This document shows positions 51,407-63,260 of a DNA stretch of 64,000 nt, piece after piece. Both the position numbers and the translations under genes were made by a program. A model generated the notes under the pieces. That model saw only the letters and a list, made by a program, of their open reading frames with translations, had not been told where the DNA came from and did not search any database. How positions within the stretch are numbered: position 1 is the first letter of the stretch; each line of letters opens with the position of its first letter. The stretch spans positions 46,036,672 through 46,100,671 of the forward strand of contig NC_023759.2 of NCBI RefSeq assembly GCF_000499845.2. Direction: 5' to 3'. The DNA comes from Phaseolus vulgaris (lineage: Eukaryota; Streptophyta; Magnoliopsida; Fabales; Fabaceae).

Positions 51407-54400
51407 TCAGGGATGTTGCATGAAGAAGCTTATATCATTTGCTATGTTTTCAGCATCTGCAGCAGCTCCATACAAGCCTCTTCTTGATAGCCCAACACAG
51501 TACAAACCATTATTTCCCTTCCAATGGATGGGGTAACTTGGCTTTGGAAGACCATCATCATTCAGAAGGTAATCATCTCCCTGCAATTTTTTTGAATGAT
51601 AATAAGATTTTTTTCAATGATAATAATCTTGGAGCATATAAGCTCTGCATGCTCACATAATTTTAGTGTGTTTTGTGTTAATAAATCCATTTTTTTCTTC
51701 AAAAATGACATAACAAAAACACAATGATGAGTGATATTGGATGAATTATAAACCTTGAGCCACTTGGTGGTTGATCTCTTGAAGCCGGTGCAGAAAACAA
51801 TGGAGTCAAATGTGTGTAACTCCCCACTCTTGAATAGGACATCCTTGCCTCTTACGCTTTCTATTTCTGCTGCCAAAACCTGCATATCACACAATATACA
51901 GAATGCTGCTTCGTCACGTCACAAAAAACAAACATTATGGTGTAAAATTGCAGCCAAAAATGGGTGAACAACAACATGTGATGTAATCCTTATTCCTCAT
52001 ATACCAAGGAAATGACACAGTTCACCTAACTATAAAGTGTATAAGAATGTATTTGATATACATACAAGAATAAAAAAACTAAATGATAGTAGTTCATTTG
52101 TATGATAATGTATTTCATGTATACAGAAGAACAATAACAAAAATTAAATGATAGTAATATACTTGTATGATTGAAGAACTATATAAAGAAAACTGATGAT
52201 GGTAATATACTTTCTGTGTTGTTCATGATCCAGTGAAATTTATTAAATTTTACAATATTAAGTTGGTCACCTTTACTATGTAATAAATTTTACTCGTGAT
52301 TTTATAGTTTCAAATAAAATTTAATAAATAATAAAATATTTTAACAGAATTGTGTTAGAATTTATACTATAAAAAATTATTAAATAGAATATTTTTGAAT
52401 ATTTTCATTTAACTATAAAATATCCTATCATCTATACTTTGAACTTCTAATTCTCTTGTTAAGATATCAACAAATATGTAAATTTTAAATAAAAGTTTTA
52501 CCCTACAATAAAATCATTAAATAGAAATTAATTTTTGAGAAAAAATAAAAATTAGTTGTTATAAAAATTAGTTGTTATAATAATTAAACTAGAAATCATT
52601 TTAGAGACTAAAAATGTTATTGGTTTCTAAATTAGTTTTTATTATTTATAAATATGTTTCTAAATTGGTATCTAATTATCTACCAAGGTTTTTCTACCAA
52701 ATTTAGAATCCAAATAATTGGTAGTTAAAAATTTTGGTAGCTAATTAGATACGAATTTAAAAACTATTTATCAATATTAGAAACTAATTTAGAAATTTTT
52801 ATTTTTTTAGTCTTTAAAATGATCTCTAGTTTAGTCACTATAGAAACTAATTATTTTTTTTTATCTAAAATTAGTTTTTATTTAATGATTTTTTAGTGTT
52901 ACATCAAGTTCATGTTTTAGAAAATTAAAGAACAAACATTTATTTAAATTATTTTAGATCTCAATTTTCTAAACATTGTGATTATTAAGTGATATAAAAA
53001 ATAGAAAAAAAATATACATAAATATATTTAACAAGTGAAATGATATATTTACAAACTACTTCATTATACAACCCCATTTCTCTTATAATTCTAATTTCTG
53101 CATGAAATGAAAAAAATACTAATTTTTTTTCATATTATCAACAAGAGTTTATACAGTGGTTATCAATATACATTTAATAATATTTTTTCTTTAAAAAAAA
53201 GGTTTAAACATAAATTGATATGTTTCACCTACCAAATAGCAAAGTCTATTTCCATCTATAAAACGTACCTTTAGTTCTTGAGTCTTTATCTTTTTATAGG
53301 TTCCAACGTCAATAACTGGATACTTTCCATGCTCGACCTTCATGTAAAAGGGACCCTCATTGGGTCTTCTAACTCCATATTTTGTTACATCACCGTAAAC
53401 CATGGTGCTCAGCATCACCATCAACGAGTCCACGCTGCTCAACGACAAATACTTCAACAGAAACAACCCTAATCTCACCATTCCCCTTGATACAAAATGA
53501 ACCTGTTCCTTCCATTATCATTCAATAATGCGTAACAACCAAACCATAACTCACTCTTTATTTAAGTCAACACAACATCTAACCAATTGCTTTTCTTTTC
53601 ACATCAACACCACACAAAAATCAAATTAACAATGACTTCGCTTTTTAACTCCCTTTTTTTGTGCTTTATTCTAAAATTATCATTAACTCTTAACAAATAT
53701 ATATTAATGCATTGATATATATGTCAGATAAAGGTTGGTTGGAGTATGACTTATTTCATGTTTCGGATTGCTTTATAATTTAAAGTAGAGTTGGTCTAAA
53801 AACAAGTCTACTAAAATTAAAGCTTTGGGTCCACCTTTTTTTTTAATTAAATAACTAATGTCAAGTATTTTTACGAAAAAAATCTAACATAGTAACATGT
53901 TTGATGAAAAAAATCTCATCTTTCTTATCTGATTCTTGTAAGAGACTATAAGGTGTTTGGAAATATGGAAATACAATAATGAGACAAAATAGGTACACAA
54001 AACTTACAAATTTTCTACCCAATGAAGTAAGGGTTATATTTTTATAGAAATAGCTTTGATAAACGTTCCTTATCTTATTTTTTTGGGTGTTACTTGCTTC
54101 TTTTTACTCTCACATTCTTCTCTTTCTTGTTTTATTAGCATTGTAGTTTCTCTTCCAAAAAATATGATAATAAATAATGCAATATAATAATAAAACATAC
54201 TAATATTTCCAATCAAATAATGTCAAAATTATTTCTTTCCAACTAAACAACACACATTTTTTTAACGTATTTATTCTCAATCAAACAAATTTAATCTCCG
54301 CTCTAGTTTTTTGGCTTTTTTTTTCTCCAAACCAACGTAGTGCTAAAATATTTAGCAAAATGAACCTGCTTTTTTTACAATCAAAATTCAATTTCTTACA

Positions 54401-55347
54401 AAACTAATTCTTAGCGTGATTTGTGATGATGAACCGGAAAACAAGTCAAAATTTAACTAATCTAAAAGTTAAATTATACCAGGTTATTTTGGAGATCTTT
54501 TTATTAGATTTTTTGCGGGATAAATGGTAATTATCTCCTATTTTTCTTCTTCTTCTTTCACTCTCATTTTCTTGTAATCTATTTCCTTTTTGAGAAGAAG
54601 GAGGTTAACTAAGCATAATCTCGTATCTTAAAACATGCAGGCATATACTATAAACTTATTTAACCTTAATCCTACAAAAACATAAGACGATAAATACGGT
54701 AATTAAATAAGTATTAGAATTACCGGGCTTCTAACGAGAATGGAGGTTTTGGCACCATGGTTGATAAGGTCCAAAGCGATTTCCATGCCAGAATTCCCAG
54801 ACCCGACAACAAGAACGTGCTTGTCTTTGAACTCCTTCCCTGAGGAAAACCTAGTGGAATGAATCACCTTACCAGGGAAACTACTCAACCCTTCAACTTC
54901 CGGCACAAAGGGGTCGCTAGTTTCCCCAGTAGCCACCACCAGGAATCTCCCGCAGTACTTCTCCACCTCGCCGGAGTCCCCGTTGCGGGCCTCCACCTTC
55001 CAGAAGCGGCGGGAGTCGTCGTACTGGGCCAGCTCCACCGTCCTCCGATAGAGCGGCGCGATGGCGAAGTGGGAGACGTAGTCGTCGAGGTACTGGAGGA
55101 ACTGGTTCTTGGGAACGTGTTGAGGGAAAGAGGGTGGAAATGGCTTGTGGGGAAGCTGGCAGAAGTGCTTGCTGAGATGGAGGTGGAGACGGTCGTAGGA
55201 GTATTTCTTCCAAAGAGAAGCGAAACAGTCTTCTCTCTCAAGGATTATGTACGGAATGGAGTGCTTGGTGAAACATGCGGCGGCGGAAAGGCCTGAGGGG
55301 CCTGCTCCCACCACTATCACTCTCTCAACCTTCTCTTCCTCCTGCAT
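51407..55347 (-). CDS. YUCCA10-type flavin monooxygenase (indole-3-pyruvate to auxin), 4 exons, 385 aa
   Basis: Exons in transcript order: 54724-55347, 53269-53502, 51754-51879 and 51407-51580. All junctions are phase 0, giving 386 codons with TGA, close to the usual 380-390 aa of YUC10/11. The FAD-binding GAGPSG is at 14-19, ATGE at 139-142, the NADPH-binding GSGNSG at 182-187 and the C-terminal FCTGF at 315-319. The middle part ([29 protein letters not shown]) is closer, from memory, to Arabidopsis YUC10 than YUC11. The enzyme should convert indole-3-pyruvate to indole-3-acetic acid with NADPH and O2 in the cytosol. I took the ATG at 55347 ([10 protein letters not shown]); upstream codons need a non-ATG start. 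Exon 1 is more GC-rich than its surroundings. Intron 2 (51880-53268) contains a MITE. The gene appears complete with no damaged motif. Confidence 0.93.
52502..52898. mobile_element. CACTA-type MITE in YUC10 intron 2
   Basis: Family palindrome with left end CCTACAATAAAATC and right end GATTTTTTAGTG. Both termini have decayed. It lies wholly inside the intron. Confidence 0.65.
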
Positions 55348-55400
55348 TCTCACTCTTTCTTTCGATCTTACTTATTTCTGCTTCCATCTCCTGTCATGTA

Positions 55401-55409
55401 TTATATATA
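55401..55409 (-). promoter_or_regulatory. probable TATA box of the YUC10-like gene
   Basis: On the coding strand the sequence is TATATATAA, about 55-60 bases upstream of the ATG at 55347, a plausible spacing for a short 5' UTR. Confidence 0.5.
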
Positions 55410-55913
55410 CACAGGCTTTTCATTGATGCTTTGAAAATGTTTCCAAGTGGGTGAGAGAAATAAACATGAGTCATGACAGAATTATGGAGCTTTTACTGTT
55501 TCTGATTTTTCTTTTCAAAATAATTACAAGTTAACATTTCTCTTAAATAACGTTTCAGTGTTACACGTATTACACACGACACTCGTAGGATACGTATATG
55601 TGAAGTGTCTAATTCAAAAAATATTTTTGACAATTATAACACGATTTTAACACAATTTTAGAAAAAAAAAATACATTAATTTTCTAGAACTCAAACTTTT
55701 TGTACGAATTTCTATTATAATTATAAAAATAAGAAACAAATCCTTTTGAACCAGCTAGGAAGAACATCTTTTTGCTCCAAAAAATATCTGAAACATATTT
55801 GTGCACATAAATTTTTATTGTCAATTTATATAATTCATAATTATACAATATATAGATTTGTGTCCCCGTGTCATACATTTTAGAGATTATACGTATTTAT
55901 ATGTCCGTGTCTA
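55410..55913. promoter_or_regulatory. YUC10 upstream region up to the CACTA element
   Basis: About 500 bases of AT-rich DNA between the TATA box and the transposon end. No other element was recognised. Confidence 0.4.
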
Positions 55914-56016
55914 CACTAGTACAAAAAGAAGAAAAAAATACGCTTTATTTAGTGCGGCTTTTGCGCTATCCGCTTTCGTAAAAAACGCGGTGGCATTTTT
56001 GAAATTATTTTGATTT

Positions 56017-56155
56017 ACGAATGCGGTTATTTGAATAGCCGCATTCGTAAATCAAAGCACTTGATTTACGAATGCGGTTATTTGTATAACCGCACTTGTA
56101 AATCAAAGCGCTTGATTTACGAATGCGGTTTTACCTTTAACCGCATTCGTAAATC
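56017..56155. repeat. subterminal hairpin repeats of the CACTA element
   Basis: Three consecutive units of about 50 bases, each made of GATTTACGAATGCGGTTAT-type sequence and its inverted partner, separated by AAAGCACTT or AAAGCGCTT. Each can form a stem-loop. Confidence 0.85.
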
Positions 56156-56289
56156 CTTTTTTACCCTAAATTTTGAAGCGCGCCACACACAATTTCAAAC
56201 TTTATTTCTCGTCTTTGCCTTCGTTTCGCGTTCGCACTCTGAGTTCGTCTCCTTCTGCTGCATCTGCATTCCATTTGTGCAATGCACAT

Positions 56290-57250
56290 TACTTTAGAAT
56301 TGGATCAATGTTCTAATTCAAGAACTCACCAAAACTTAACACCAACCAAGACTCATATGGAAGTCCATGTATTGTCAAATTGAATCAAACACAAGGAATT
56401 AAAAAATGGACAGAATTGAAAAACTAGCTACTGAACCGAAAAGAAACAAATAACAAAGCTGGAAAAGTAAATGTAAACGGTAGAAAATGAAGGAAGAACA
56501 CTAGGAATTAAAACTACCGAATGGAAAATTGAAGAAAAGGGAGAAGAACACTTATAGGAAGATGCTTGCTGGATTTTGAGAATTGGAAGAAGCCATTCAC
56601 GCCACTTGGAACCTTGAACCAAGATAAGTGATGGAGTGCCACCACTTGAAGCTCACCATAGCTCACAAGATAAGGCAAAGAAGAAGAAGACTCAAAAACT
56701 CACAAATTCTCACCAAATTTGAGTATAGTCTCTCTACTATAAAATTCCAATCTGAATTGTGAAGGACCTAAGCCCTCCTTTTATAGGAGTAAGGGCTGGT
56801 CATTTACATAACTTATTCCCTAAGCTACCCAAAAAACTCCTAAGATCACACCCCCCTTACTAAGCTCACTCCCCAAGCTTCTAGAATTTGCTAAACTAAA
56901 GCCTAAAGATGCTTTTACAAAAAAGGTGTCTCATGTTTCCCTCTAAGCACCTTTCTAAACATTATTCTATATTATTTACAATTTAAAAGAAACTATAAAG
57001 AGAGATATCTAATATGAAGCCTATTATTTGAGAGTTTGTAGACTTCTTTATCTTTAGGCTTGATCTTCTCTTTGACTTCTTTTAATTTGTGAGAAGACTA
57101 GAAGGAAGAACTTCAAATGTGTAGGTGAAAATCCTCTTCCTTCATTAATAAAATCCTCTCCTAGTGGATATCCATCATACTCCCCGAGTTGGAGAGAATT
57201 CGTCCACGAATTCAGTACTCCTGCATAAAACAAAGTCAGTTTGCTATTAT
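56290..57250 (-). mobile_element. Ty3/gypsy LTR-like and 5' leader fragment inside the CACTA element
   Basis: On the minus strand there is a TATAAAAGGAGGGCTTAGG promoter-like box (56769-56787), followed by a transcribed-type stretch. Near 57180-57215 lies GAATTCGTGGACGAATTC followed by CTCCAACTCGGGGAG, phrases I associate with gypsy elements in legumes. Neither LTR end nor the primer-binding site is secure, so this is tentative. Confidence 0.45.
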
Positions 57251-57412
57251 ATAAGAGAAGACAAGAAGAAATGGGCAAACATGACTTATCACTTTGAAAT
57301 GTTGGGAGTTCAGAAAAAGATGGTCTATACACAGACCATGTTGGAAAAGACTGTTTAGGAATGATATTATTTGGTAAAATAGGAGATATGAAAAAATCAT
57401 CCTTAACATTCT

Positions 57413-57916
57413 TTATCCAATATGGTGTGGAAGTAGGAACCTTAGGTAATGAAAAAATGACAAAGAAGAAGAAGACCTTGTAGGCGTAGCACGAGTCAAC
57501 AAAAGTGATTGAGTTGAGAAGGTATTAAGACTCGGTTTATCATGTACTTCAATTTCCTTTTCATTTTCTTTTTGAGTTTCTTTGGGATTGGTCCTATATG
57601 CTAGACGATGTGGTAAAGAAACCCTGGGCATTAAGTCTATTTGGTGTTCAATCCCTCTTAGAGGTGGTAAGCCTTTAGGAGGATCTTGAATCACATCTTC
57701 ACAGTCCTTTACCAAATTGTCCAAACATGTGGGACTATCCTTAGCCGACTCACAGTCAATAGTCCTAGGAATAGCTAAAAAAATAGGCTTTTGAGTAACT
57801 ATTACCCTTTTAACTTGTTGTGTGGACATGAGAAGGCTTCTCTTGGAATTTTTTATATCATTTTCTTTCTCTCTTTTTTCTCTCATTTTAACTTGGTCCT
57901 CATGTACTTCCTTCAT
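57413..57916 (-). pseudogene. Ty3/gypsy pol linker fragment (protease to reverse transcriptase)
   Basis: The 167-residue frame contains LPPLRGIEHQIDLMPRVSLP followed by AYRTNPKET, the hallmark of the stretch just before the reverse transcriptase of gypsy polyproteins. Upstream are STQQVKR and QKPIFLAIPR, also typical. The frame then leaves the family (SLNTFSTQ onward) and stops. There is no protease, reverse transcriptase or integrase, so it is a fragment carried in the CACTA transposon, not a gene. Confidence 0.75.
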
Positions 57917-58410
57917 TTTTCTTCTTCTTCATCTTCACAAATATATGCATAAATGTTTTTCGTTTTTCTTATATATGTTTTTTTCCTTGCATTGGTGGTC
58001 TCGAAACACTGTTTCGTTGGCTGACATTCGTTTTTCTTACATTGTTTGGTTTCTCGCATTGCTCAGTACTTTTTCATTGTCTTCGTGGTTTCTTGTGGAT
58101 TTTTTGGTTTGTTCCGTTGCTGCTTCCCTGTCCGCCGTCGCTTCTGCTGCCGCCACCGTTGTTGGCACTCCCGTGACTCTTCATCAACGTTGGCTTTACA
58201 CGTTTTAAAATTTTTAATTTTTTTTAATGATTTGGCATATACAAGTGTGGTTAAAGCAAATAACCGCACTTGTAAATGATATTTATAAATGCGACTATAT
58301 AGCCGCATTTATATTTCTTGATTTACAAATGCGTGTTGATCAAATGTGGCTATAAAGCCGCATTTATAAATTCGAAATAGCCGCATTTGTTTTATGTTTC
58401 TGCACTAGTG

Positions 58411-60067
58411 CCATGTCGTATGAGTATCCGTGTCAGTGTTATTATTAGTATAATAATAACTATTATTATTAGCATTTACCATTAACATTAAATAGCTAAC
58501 AATTATCATTAGCAGTTATGAAGTGTCATTAGTAAGAATTAGTAACATTAAATGAATTGAAGAGAATATTTCCAATGGTAACAAACACAGATAGAGAAAG
58601 AACATTAATATAAATGGGGCAAGACAAAGGAGGAAGGTAAATTTTTCATATCCTATTATAGCACACTTGAAACAGAGCGAGCATCGAACTACCTCAGCCG
58701 ATTGAGTGACAACAATGAAGAAAAGAGATTGACGAAAAGATAAGAACACGACATGTCTGAATCCCTCACCATCTTCACATGTACAATAAAATAATAATAA
58801 TTAATGTTGTCTTGACAATTAAATAGAAACAAAAAACTATTAAAATATTGCAACACTAAAAAATCATTTAGTTTTTTTTGAGAGAAGGAATAATATAATT
58901 TTAACATAATTAATATTTTGACAACTTAAAAAATTATATAAATGGGTGTAAAAATATTACCACTCTCTGATATTATTTCAGTGCTTTAATTTTGAATCTT
59001 ATCCCCTAATTTTTTATAATCTTACTCTGCCTCATGTAAACAACTTTTAATATTATGAACCTCACATTTTTATGTAAAAGATGAAAGGCATATATATGCT
59101 TGTCTATAAAAGAATTCCTTAAAAAAAACTTTAATATATTTATTTTAAATTTAACATTTGTATCTACGGTATATGATATACTCAAATAGTTAATACTAAA
59201 AAATAATTAATATTGTCTTCACAATTAAATGGAAACAAAAGCTTTCAAAATTGCAACACTAAAAAACACCCTACATTTTAGAAAAATAATAATATAATAT
59301 TAATTATGGTAATGCTTGTTTTATAAATTATGAATGTTATTTTTTTTATAATCTTAGTATGCTTCGTCAAGACAATTTTTAATATCATCAAGCACATTTT
59401 TTTTTCTGTAAAACATAAAAGAAATATATAGTTGTCTATACTTTTAAAGAATTCTTATAAATAAGCTTTTGGTATATATTTATTTTAAATTTAACATTTG
59501 AATATGCATGATATATTAAAAAAATTATAAAATAATTATTCTTAATAAAATAGTTAATAACTACTTGAGGATAAAATCTAACAAATATTATTTTATTATA
59601 TCTTCAGAATACTATTAAATTATAAGTACATCATAAACTTTAATATAATTATATCATCAGCAAAAAGATAAGACTATAAAAGTCTCTCTAAGAACATTTC
59701 TAAACTGAGAACTCACTTCAATTAACACTTTTAAATACTTATAATTACTTTTTGGTATTTTTTTTTACTTCATGTTGACTTGTGCTTGAAATATCATTCA
59801 TAGGTGGACTTTCATTTAATATAATGTTTATTCCTTGTTGGTGAAGATCAGATTTTTCATTTCTTGTCTACTACTCAACCATATTTCTTAAGATAAAAAA
59901 TTCTATCTTATTGAGAATTCAAACAATGATATTCTGTCTTCATTTGATGTTTCTCAAACTCAACATCCTTCTTAACCTTCTTAAACAACACATAGAACTC
60001 TTACTTAGTTTTAATAAAGAAATAATGTTGGTTGAAAGATACGTGGCTCTTCTCATTATTTTGGTAA
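58411..60067. repeat. non-coding; contains a ~410-bp tandem duplication
   Basis: Blocks at about 58795-59160 and 59203-59560 share AATTAATGTTGTCTT/AATTAATATTGTCTT, GACAATTAAAT, TTGCAACACTAAAAAA and TATTTATTTTAAATTTAACATTTG in the same order. No gene is supported. Confidence 0.65.
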
Positions 60068-60449
60068 CACTACAATAAAATCATGAAATAGAAACCTATT
60101 TTTAGAAACTAAAATAATTAGTTGCTCTAGTAACTAAATTAGAGACCATTTTAGAAACTAAAAAAAATATTGGTTTGAAAACTAGTTTATATTATTGTTA
60201 AATAGTTTCTAAATTGGTATCTAATTAGCAACCAAGGTTTTAGAGACCAAATTTAGAAACTAAATAATTGGTAGTTAAAACTTTGGTTGCAAATTAGATA
60301 CCAATTTAGAAATTATTTAACAATAATAGAAACTAATTTAGAAACCAACTTTTTATTTAGTTTCTAAAATGGTCTCTAATTTAGTTACTATTGCAACTAA
60401 TTATTTTGGTCTCTAAAAATTGTTTCTATTTCATGATTTTCTTGTAGTG
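60068..60449. mobile_element. CACTA-type foldback MITE, intact
   Basis: 382 bp, from CACTACAATAAAATC to GATTTTCTTGTAGTG, flanked by TAA on both sides. Close to the 30550 and 40273 copies. Confidence 0.87.
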
Positions 60450-60512
60450 TAATGACTCTAAAAGTCAGTCACGCGTATTAATTCATGTAATATATTTATT
60501 GGACTTTAAACT

Positions 60513-60925
60513 CTAATGTCCTGTTTGAATTGGGGAGGGGATTTGTGGGGAGGGGAGAGAGTAGATTAGAGAGGATTAGAGGAGATGTGTGAGGTTGTTT
60601 GGATTGAGGGATAATATAGTGGATTTATGAGGATTGTTTACTGAAATTTGTGAGTGATGTGATAATTATGAGATAATTTAGAAATTATTTTAAAAATATA
60701 AAATGTAAATTTACAAATTTATCTTTGTTAATAAAAAATATTTTAATAATGAGTTAACTGAAAACTGTTAAAGAAGAAGAAAACTGAAAACTCATTGATG
60801 CCCGCATTGTTTAATATTAAAATTGATGGAAGGGTAGCAATGTAAATGTTTATTTATGCTTCTACAATCCACACAAATCTTCTTCACGCTCTCACATTTC
60901 CCAATCCAAACAAAAATTCTTCCCG
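60513..60925. mobile_element. TIR element of the TGTTTGGATTGGG family
   Basis: Left end TGTCCTGTTTGAATTGGGG and right end TTTCCCAATCCAAACA are inverted matches. Interior words such as GTTTGTGAGTGATGTGAT match the arms of the inverted repeat at 32.7-34.8 kb. No coding frame was found. Confidence 0.6.
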
Positions 60926-62066
60926 TTCGCCCTTTCCTCTTCTATTGTTACCTAGAAACAAATAGGGTGTAAATCAAATCGGAAGTTATCCTCTCCATAC
61001 TGCTTATGTTCATGAAGTTCTTAGATACTACTAAGAATGATAGAAATATCAACTCATGCTCTCATATACATACTACAATAACAATAATAACAAAAACATC
61101 GACTTAGACTTAATTTAAACATTATAATTTACAATATTAATTTTTGTAATGATTGATCAAGATTTATATGTAATTTATGTTATATCAAACTACGTAGTAT
61201 AAAAGTATCTTAAGTATTCTCTCTCTATACTACATCTATACTACATGTTATTAATTATTTGAAACTAATTTATTGAGTTTCTGTTTGGTTTTAATCTACT
61301 AAAAGTATACTTTGCAATTACTTACACATATAATAACAAAATATTTGACGCAGAGAAAGTATGTGAAAGTTTTTCAACATTTGGGGTTAGAATTTAGAAG
61401 AGAGGTGGTCAATTATTGAGCATGTCTATACCTAATCAAGTTATCTTCGAAGGAACGAAATAAATGATAAACACCTTTGCTTTTGGGAAACGTAAGTTGT
61501 GCCTTTAATTTTTGGGAGTGTGGGTTTTCTATGCAAATATGTGATTTAAACCTCAAATCAGCTTTTTAAGTTAAGTTGAAAAAGAAAACCATTAGTGGGG
61601 CCCAATTTGAACAGTAAAATAATAGAAGTTGTTTATATATTATTATTTTTTATTTTAATCAACAATAAACAATAATATAAATGGAACTATTATAGCTACT
61701 TCAACTCGTATACAAAACCTCTAGTTGAACATATTAGGATAAAAAAATATAATGTAATGATAAATCTGATACTGATATAATGGACAGTTATATTATTTAT
61801 ATATAATGGTTTTTGTAATATTATGTTTTCTTTATCATTCTATCATATTATTATTTTATTGGTATTAAATATGGGAACTCTTACCGAATATTATATCGTA
61901 CAATTAATATGTCTCGATCTATTAGCTGTATTAGATAGATATTCACAAGGCAAGAAGATGTGAACTTGTTATCGTTCTGAAAAAAAAAAGTGGTAAACAA
62001 TAATTACTTTCTAGACAAATTGTCAATAGTGATAGCCAATTAACTCCAAATAAGTATTGGGTACGA
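60926..62066. other. non-coding AT-rich region
   Basis: No gene is supported. A diverged copy of the 41.25-kb tandem unit lies near 61650-61750 (ACAAAACCTCTAGTT and flanks). Confidence 0.5.
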
Positions 62067-63083
62067 AGACACCATGTTTTAGTGAGTGAGCTTAATCATC
62101 GTGTTTTTTTATTATTTTTATTTAAAAATATTATTGTATTTGTAATTGATGCGCAACATGATATAATGTAAATCTAATAGTTGTCCATGTTGATGTAGGT
62201 TGATGTAGGTTGCAGTTGACGATCGAACTACGTTAAATTTTGTGTTGTTTATTTTTCTGCAGTTCATATATTCATTTGTTTTCTGTTAATTAGTTTATAC
62301 ATTGAATTCCATTCAATTGATCCACCCACCACAAATGGAAAATTTTGTGTGACTCATGTGTTATTATAAATGTGAAGTTTAAGTCTAATCCAATTTTTTA
62401 AAATTAACTTAGTAAGATTTATAATTTTATGTTTATAAAGGATGCAAAATTTGTAACACAACTCTTTATATTCAGGATATTAGACGTTCACGTTAAGCAT
62501 ATCCAAAATAAATAGATATAAAACTCATTCTAACTTGGAAGGTGTTTGTTAGATGATAGAAACCTTTAGTTTTGAGTGGTTGAGATCTTTGTTCTTAACG
62601 GACATAGCAATAATTAATAATGTTGATACCTAAAAAAGTTACCATGAAAGCAAGTGTCTCTTACACAGAGAGCATGCTAGTAACTAAAAGCAACCTGATT
62701 CTCCTTGCTGGCTCCTTTATAAGCAACTCAAAAGCTAAAAAGTGAAGCAATCTCGATGCTGCTTGCAGGTGAAGGTTTTTATCTAACTCAGTTCCTCAGA
62801 AACTGGCACGCATGCTGGAATTTCAAGCCCCAACCTATTCATTCCCTCTATGCAATGTCTCTCCTTTAGCTAAATTCAAATAATCACCAACTCAAAACCC
62901 TTCTTCAAAACACCGTTAGGTGTGAAGCCATGACCAATTTTGCTGGACTGATTAGACACCATATTTTAGTGAGTGAGCTTATTAGTAGGCAACAGGAAAA
63001 AAATAAAATTTAATAATTGTATGTAGGTTACAGTTAGTGACCGAACTATACATTAAATTTTGTGGCGTTTATTTTCAGTAGTT
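62067..63083. repeat. pair of direct repeats ~890 bp apart
   Basis: AGACACCAT.TTTTAGTGAGTGAGCTTA begins copies at 62067 and 62954, and GTAGGTT-CAGTT, CGAACTA and TTAAATTTTGTG follow in both. The intervening DNA has no retroelement protein. The pair could be old LTRs or a simple duplication. Confidence 0.5.
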
Positions 63084-63260
63084 GATTGGTGATTGTCTAT
63101 GTTGCTTCCACATGTGTTTTTCCCATCAAACACAATCCTATGATCCATTTTTTTCTATCTAGATTGGCTTTCACGAGCTTATTCAACAAGAAATTAATAT
63201 TGTTTATCATAAGTTATTATTTCGACAATTTTTCGTACTCGCTACAAATTCAAAAAAGAC

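Larger units (their letters stand above)
55914..58410. mobile_element. 2.5-kb non-autonomous CACTA transposon
   Basis: The left end CACTAGTACAAAAAG and the reverse complement of the right end (CACTAGTGCAGAAAC) are matched TIRs. The flanking triplets CTA and CCA may be a damaged 3-bp duplication. Subterminal GATTTACGAATGCGG-type words occur repeatedly in both orientations inside both ends (56017-56155 and 58230-58395). Such arrays are typical transposase-binding regions of CACTA elements. No transposase frame is present. The interior carries Ty3/gypsy pieces and a CT/GC-rich stretch (57990-58200). Confidence 0.8.

Noticed and set aside
54859..55296. Plus-strand 145-residue frame opposite YUC10 exon 1
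   Set aside because: It is the shadow of a GC-richer exon on the other strand and shows no domain.
57413..57916. Novel host gene with 167 residues
   Set aside because: LPPLRGIEHQ and TNPKET identify gypsy pol sequence, and it lies inside a transposon.
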